Source of the DNA: Comamonas sp.
Lineage (GTDB): Bacteria; Pseudomonadota; Gammaproteobacteria; Burkholderiales; Burkholderiaceae_C
DNA: 26,159 bases
Direction: 5' to 3'
Assembly (NCBI GenBank): GCA_018384835.1
Contig: JAHAYB010000104.1
Coordinates: 1 to 26,159, forward strand
This document shows, piece by piece, positions 22,453 to 26,159 of the stretch. The position numbers and the translations under genes are program-made. Each line of letters opens with the position of its first letter. The stretch's first letter is position 1. The notes under the pieces were generated by a model. It was not told where the DNA came from, did no database searches, and saw only the letters and a list, made by a program, of their open reading frames with translations.

Positions 22453-23965
22453 ACAACCCTCCTTCTGCCCCAGGGTTAGGGTTAGGGCTATGACCGAGTT
22501 GGTTCATGGGCGAGTCGGCATAGAAAAAGTCTAGGTCTAAGGCGCTGGGGTCAAAGGCCGACTTGTTGTGTGCGCGCATGGAGGCTGCGACCAAGTCTTT
22601 GGCGCTGGCGCGTTCAAAATCTTCGGGCACACGCTGGCCGGTGGTGATGCCGCGCAGCACCATTTGGTGGCGAATCAGCGCATCGAGCGCTGGCCCGAGT
22701 TTGACGGCCTCATCCACCTTGGAGAGGATGGCCTGGCGGCAGTTGCTGCCTTTGAAGGCGGCAATCGCTTCATCCAGGCTATCGCCATGGCTGCCCGCAT
22801 TGGCCACCAGCAGGCGCTGCACGCCAGGCAGGTTCAGGACTTCAAAAATTTCTTTCTTGCGACGGTCACGAGGGGCAATGCCTGTGGTGTCGATGATGAC
22901 CATGCGCTTGCCCGAGAGCAGCCCCAGCAGGTCTTGCAACGCCGCTTTGTCGTGCGCTTGGTGGGCCACTACGCCCAGGGTGCGGCCATAAGAGCGCAGT
23001 TGCTCATGCGCCCCGGCGCGGTAGGTGTCCAGGGTAATCAGACCGACGCTTTGTGGGCCGTGTTTTTGGGCGCACAGCGCCGCCAGTTTGGCCGCTGTGG
23101 TGGTTTTGCCTACGCCGGTTGTGCCCAGCAGGGCAAAAATACCGCCCGCCTCGTAGATGGGCGAGGCGGCTGCGTCTGTGCGCAGATTGCGTTCGAGCAC
23201 CTGCACCAGCCAGCGCATACTTTCAGCGGGGGTGTTGGCAGGCAGGCGCTGCATCAAGGTACGCGCCAGTGCGGGCGAGTAACCAGCGCGAATGAGCTTC
23301 AAAATCAGGTTGGACTGCAACGGGTCTTGGCGCGTTTGCCCTAACCAGGACAGGGTGTTAAAGCGCTCTTCAATCAGGGCTTTGACCGATTGGAGCTCTT
23401 GCATCATCCCGGTATCGCTGGCCATAGAGACGGCAGGCACATCTTTAGCCAAAGCGCGTAAGGGGTTGTGCAGCATGGGGCTATTGGTTCTGGCCAATGC
23501 GTTTTGGTTGTCTTGACGCGCTTTGCGGGCAAAGGTGGGCAGGTTTTCTTCTGGAATTTCAGGGTGGTTATCGTTCACGGCCATCTCCTCGCCACGGCGG
23601 CTGAGCATACGTTCGCGCACATAGTCCTGGAAGGACAGGGTGCTCATCGCCAACTGTTCGGTATCTTTGGCCACGCTTTGGCGTGGGTTGATGCTGTTGG
23701 CATTGCCCGAGTGCAAGGGCGCTTTGGGGGCTTTGCTCAGGGGGCGGGTTTCTTCGGCCTCACGCGCTTGGATGGCGCTGCTCAGGCTGGTGCTGGTTTT
23801 CAGCCCTTTGTCTAGTTGCTGCAAGCTGTCTTCTGCCGTAGCCATCACTTCCACCCCATTGGGGGTTTGGCGGTTGGCCAAAATCAAAGTGCCTTCACCA
23901 AAGACGGCGCGCGCTTGCGCCAGGGCTTCACGCGAGGTCGGGGCAATAAAACGTTGAATGTTCAT
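22445..23965 (-). CDS. flhF: Flagellar biosynthesis GTPase FlhF
   Basis: FlhF is an SRP-family GTPase that sets the position, usually polar, where the flagellar basal body is built. The 506-residue product has the B domain start MNIQRFIAPTSREALAQAR (1-19), a low-complexity charged linker to about residue 185, an N domain (about 190-265) and the G domain: GTTGVGKTTT (281-290), TLDTYRAGAHEQL (311-323), IIDTTGIAPRD (357-367) and SKVDE (415-419). The C-terminal tail after 470 is Asn/Pro-rich and not conserved. AAGGTG (23973-23978 on the minus strand), inside the end of flhA, is a good ribosome binding site for the ATG at 23965; flhA stops two bases upstream. The gene overlaps the FlhG-like start by eight bases. 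Confidence 0.96.
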   Translation of the reverse strand: MNIQRFIAPTSREALAQARAVFGEGTLILANRQTPNGVEVMATAEDSLQQLDKGLKTSTSLSSAIQAREAEETRPLSKAPKAPLHSGNANSINPRQSVAKDTEQLAMSTLSFQDYVRERMLSRRGEEMAVNDNHPEIPEENLPTFARKARQDNQNALARTNSPMLHNPLRALAKDVPAVSMASDTGMMQELQSVKALIEERFNTLSWLGQTRQDPLQSNLILKLIRAGYSPALARTLMQRLPANTPAESMRWLVQVLERNLRTDAAASPIYEAGGIFALLGTTGVGKTTTAAKLAALCAQKHGPQSVGLITLDTYRAGAHEQLRSYGRTLGVVAHQAHDKAALQDLLGLLSGKRMVIIDTTGIAPRDRRKKEIFEVLNLPGVQRLLVANAGSHGDSLDEAIAAFKGSNCRQAILSKVDEAVKLGPALDALIRHQMVLRGITTGQRVPEDFERASAKDLVAASMRAHNKSAFDPSALDLDFFYADSPMNQLGHSPNPNPGAEGGLYA

Positions 23966-23967
23966 AG

Positions 23968-26075
23968 TTATGCACCTTTAAGAATGGGGCCGATGCGAAT
24001 CGAATGGGTTTCTGGAATTTCACTGTGCGCCAGCACTTGCAGGCGCGGTGCAGCACGATGGACCAAGCGGGCAATCGGGTTGCGAATAGCGTCGGGCACC
24101 AGCAGGCAGGCAGGCACGCCTTGCTCTTCTTGCTCTTGGGCGACCTGGGCGGCGCGTTGCGAGACGACGTCGGCTACGCCGGGGTCTAGCGAGGGGCCGC
24201 TGGCATTGGTCAGCGCTTGCACCAGCAGGCGCTCTAGGCCAGGCTCGATGGCAATCACGTTCAGCTCGCGGGTCGGGCCGTAGATTTGCTGCACGATGGC
24301 CGGTGCCAAAGCGATACGCACGCGGCGGGTTAGCTCCACTGGGTCTTGGGTGTGAGCGGCATGTTCAGCCAGGGTTTCAATGATGGTGCGTATGTCGCGA
24401 ATATGCACAGCTTCATCGAGCAGGAGCTGTAGCACTTTCTGGAATACGGTGATGGAGACCATCTTCGGAATCACTTCTTCAATCAGTTTAGGAGCGGACT
24501 TCGCCACGTGATCGACCAGTTGCTGCACCTCATTTCGGCTGAGCAACTTGGCCGCTTGCATTTGCATCAAGTGTGACAAATGTGTGGCCATTACAGTTTC
24601 CGAATCAACCACGGTAAAACCCGCCATTTGTGCCGCTTCCTTCTGACGTTCGTCGATCCAGTGGGCGGGCAGACCGAACGCGGGGTCGGTGGTAGGCGTA
24701 CCAATCAAGGGGGTGGTGATGCCGCCGGGGTTAATCGCCAAGAACATGCCGGGGAAGGCTTCGCCCTCGCCCACCATCACGCCGCGCAAGGTGATGCGGT
24801 AGGCGCTGGGCTTGAGTTCCAGTTGTCGCGCACGTGTACAGCAGGGGGCAAGAAGCCCACTTCCTGCGCAAACTTGCGGCGCACGCCTTTGATGCGGGTG
24901 AGCAGGTCGCCCTGGCGTTTTTTATCGACCAGCGCAATCAGGCGGTAGCCCAGCTCCAGACCGAGCAGGTCCACGGGTTGCAGGTCGTCCCAAGTGGCTT
25001 CGGTGTCTTGCTGTGGGGCGCTGACAGCTTGCTGGGCAGCCTCAGCTTCTGCCTGAATAGCCGCTTGCTTGGGTTTGTTCTTGGCACGCAGTGCCAGCCA
25101 AGCGCCATAGCCAAAGGCACTGCCCATAATCAGGAAAACGGCATGGGGCATTCCGGGAATCAGCCCCAGGAAAATCAAAATTGCAGCGGTAATGCCCAAG
25201 GCGCGGGGCGACATGAACATCTGATTGGCAATCTGCTTGCCGGTGTCGTTGTCCTTACCCACACGCGAAATCACCATGGCGGCGGCCACGGAAATGAGCA
25301 GGCCGGGAATCTGCGCAACCAGGGCATCACCCACGGCCAGCAAGATGTAGCTGTTGGCCGCTTCGCCCGCCGACAGGCCGTGCTGGGCCATGCCGATGGC
25401 AAAGCCGCCGATGATGTTGATAATCAAAATCAAAATACCGGCAATCGCGTCGCCGCGCACGAATTTGGAAGCACCGTCCATCGAGCCGAAGAAGCTGGCC
25501 TCTTCCTGCACTTCAGAGCGGCGTTTTTTGGCCTCTGCCTCGTCAATCAGGCCGGCGTTCAAGTCGGCATCTACCGCCATTTGCTTGCCGGGCATGGCAT
25601 CCAGGGTAAAGCGGGCAGAAACTTCAGCAATACGCTCCGCACCCTTGGTAATCACCACAAAGTTAATCACCACCAAGATGGCAAACACAATCAAGCCCAC
25701 GGCAAAGTTGCCACCAATCAGAAAGTGGCCAAAGGCTTCAATCACCGCCCCGGCTGCGCCTGCGCCGGGATGGCCTTCGAGCAGCACCACGCGGGTGGAG
25801 GCGACGTTGAGCGACAGGCGCATCAAGGTAGTCAGCAGCAGCACCGAGGGGAAGACCGCAAAATCGAGCGGCCTGACCATGTAGGAGGCAATCATCATCA
25901 CCATCAGCGCAATAGCAATGTTGAGGGTGAAGAAGGTATCGAGCATCCACGGCGGGATGGGCAGCACCATCAGCGCGAGGATGGCCACCACCAAGACGGG
26001 GGCAGCCAGGTTTTGTAGCGCTAGCCCATTGTGGCCAGCCCGTTGCTGGATGTTTTTGATACTTGCGGTACTCAT
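23968..26075 (-). pseudogene. flhA: Flagellar export protein FlhA, interrupted by a single-base deletion
   Basis: FlhA is the large inner-membrane component of the flagellar type III export gate; its C-terminal domain docks chaperone-substrate complexes. The N-terminal part (26075 down to about 24822) has the hydrophobic channel domain and the FHIPEP signature RLSLNVASTRVVLLEG (86-101). It reads normally to FLPPAVHVRDN (408-418), then goes out of frame and stops at 24777. The rest of the protein (ELKPSAYRITLRGVMVGEGE onward, to the stop at 23968) continues in the -1 frame without further damage. Inserting one C next to 24822 restores AACCTGGAA (Asn-Leu-Glu), the usual family sequence, and a 702-residue protein. 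No slippery heptamer is present. It is either a very recent null mutation or a sequencing error. The ATG at 26075 has AGG ten bases upstream; a TTG nine bases earlier is a poorer choice. Confidence 0.88.
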
Positions 26076-26159
26076 GGCGGACAACCTTTTTGTAATTTAG
26101 TAGCTAGTAGCGGTGGTGTAGGGAGGGCTTGGGGCTGGTGTTAGGGCTGGCGGCCAGGG
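26076..26159. other. Region upstream of flhA with a short heptamer duplication
   Basis: The final 84 bases hold the flhA leader, including TAGTAGC twice in tandem (26098-26111). flhB would be expected further upstream on the minus strand, but no recognisable FlhB C-terminus is readable here, so it either ends outside the window or is elsewhere. Confidence 0.4.

Noticed and set aside
22473..22488. Telomere-like GGGTTA repeat
   Set aside because: It is about two and a half units long and encodes the Asn-Pro run at the end of FlhF, so it is coincidental low complexity.
22568..23344. 258-codon plus-strand frame opposite flhF
   Set aside because: It lies wholly over the conserved FlhF GTPase domain and has no recognisable content or ribosome binding site.
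24800..24835. Programmed ribosomal frameshift in flhA
   Set aside because: A -1 shift would be needed, but the site (GCGACAACTGGA on the coding strand) contains no slippery heptamer, and FlhA is not known to use one.
24834..26018. Long open frame (394 codons) on the plus strand opposite flhA
   Set aside because: The translation is Gly/His/Gln-rich with no domain, and the minus strand clearly encodes FlhA. It is a codon-bias shadow.
1..26159. CRISPR array, insertion sequence, tRNA or rRNA genes
   Set aside because: No regularly spaced repeats, transposase motifs, terminal inverted repeats, cloverleaf or rRNA signatures were seen on either strand.

Overview
The window comes from a GC-rich betaproteobacterium, most likely Burkholderiales and probably near Comamonadaceae. 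Pointers are a system II (ResB/CcsB) cytochrome c maturation operon joined to msrPQ, the apaG and SpecificRecomb-family pair, the flagellin C-terminus, and the flhA-flhF-(flhG-like)-fliA order. Genus cannot be fixed from the sequence alone. No rRNA, tRNA, insertion sequence, phage gene or CRISPR array was seen, and no gap without a gene exceeds about 220 bases.

Layout, left to right. (1) 1-92: tail of a flagellin gene, then a 220-base spacer with hairpins. (2) 313-6651, plus strand: apaG, a large SpecificRecomb-type membrane protein, thiL, pgpA, pncC and cca. cca meets engB (minus) tail to tail with a 45-base coding overlap. (3) 7424-13377, plus strand: a diheme cytochrome c4, a very strong terminator, then resB-ccsB-msrP-msrQ. 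This is a periplasmic redox block: cytochrome synthesis, haem ligation and repair of oxidised methionine. (4) 13433-19692, minus strand: a tightly coupled four-gene accessory operon. In transcription order it encodes a secreted FecR-domain protein, a CHASE2 membrane receptor with a degraded cyclase domain, a TPR plus outer-membrane barrel protein resembling Slam, and a GNAT-fold acyltransferase. (5) 19888-26075, minus strand: flagellar operon flhA (frameshifted as given), flhF, a MinD/FlhG-like gene that has lost its ATPase motifs, fliA, and a membrane-anchored TlpA-type thiol reductase overlapping fliA by one base.

The most interesting unit is region 4. Gene junctions of 1-7 bases imply the four proteins work together. 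The FecR protein ends in a TbpB-like small-barrel pattern and the third protein ends like Slam translocons, so they may be an export substrate and its outer-membrane exporter. CHASE2 would sense the periplasm, and its cyclase domain lacks both metal-binding aspartates, so it probably signals without making cyclic nucleotide. The GNAT protein may modify the product. This is inference from sequence patterns and order.

Other points of note: a single-base deletion in flhA, the degenerate FlhG, recurring 7-base tandem repeats in intergenic spacers, and a CTAG tetranucleotide that is not depleted.
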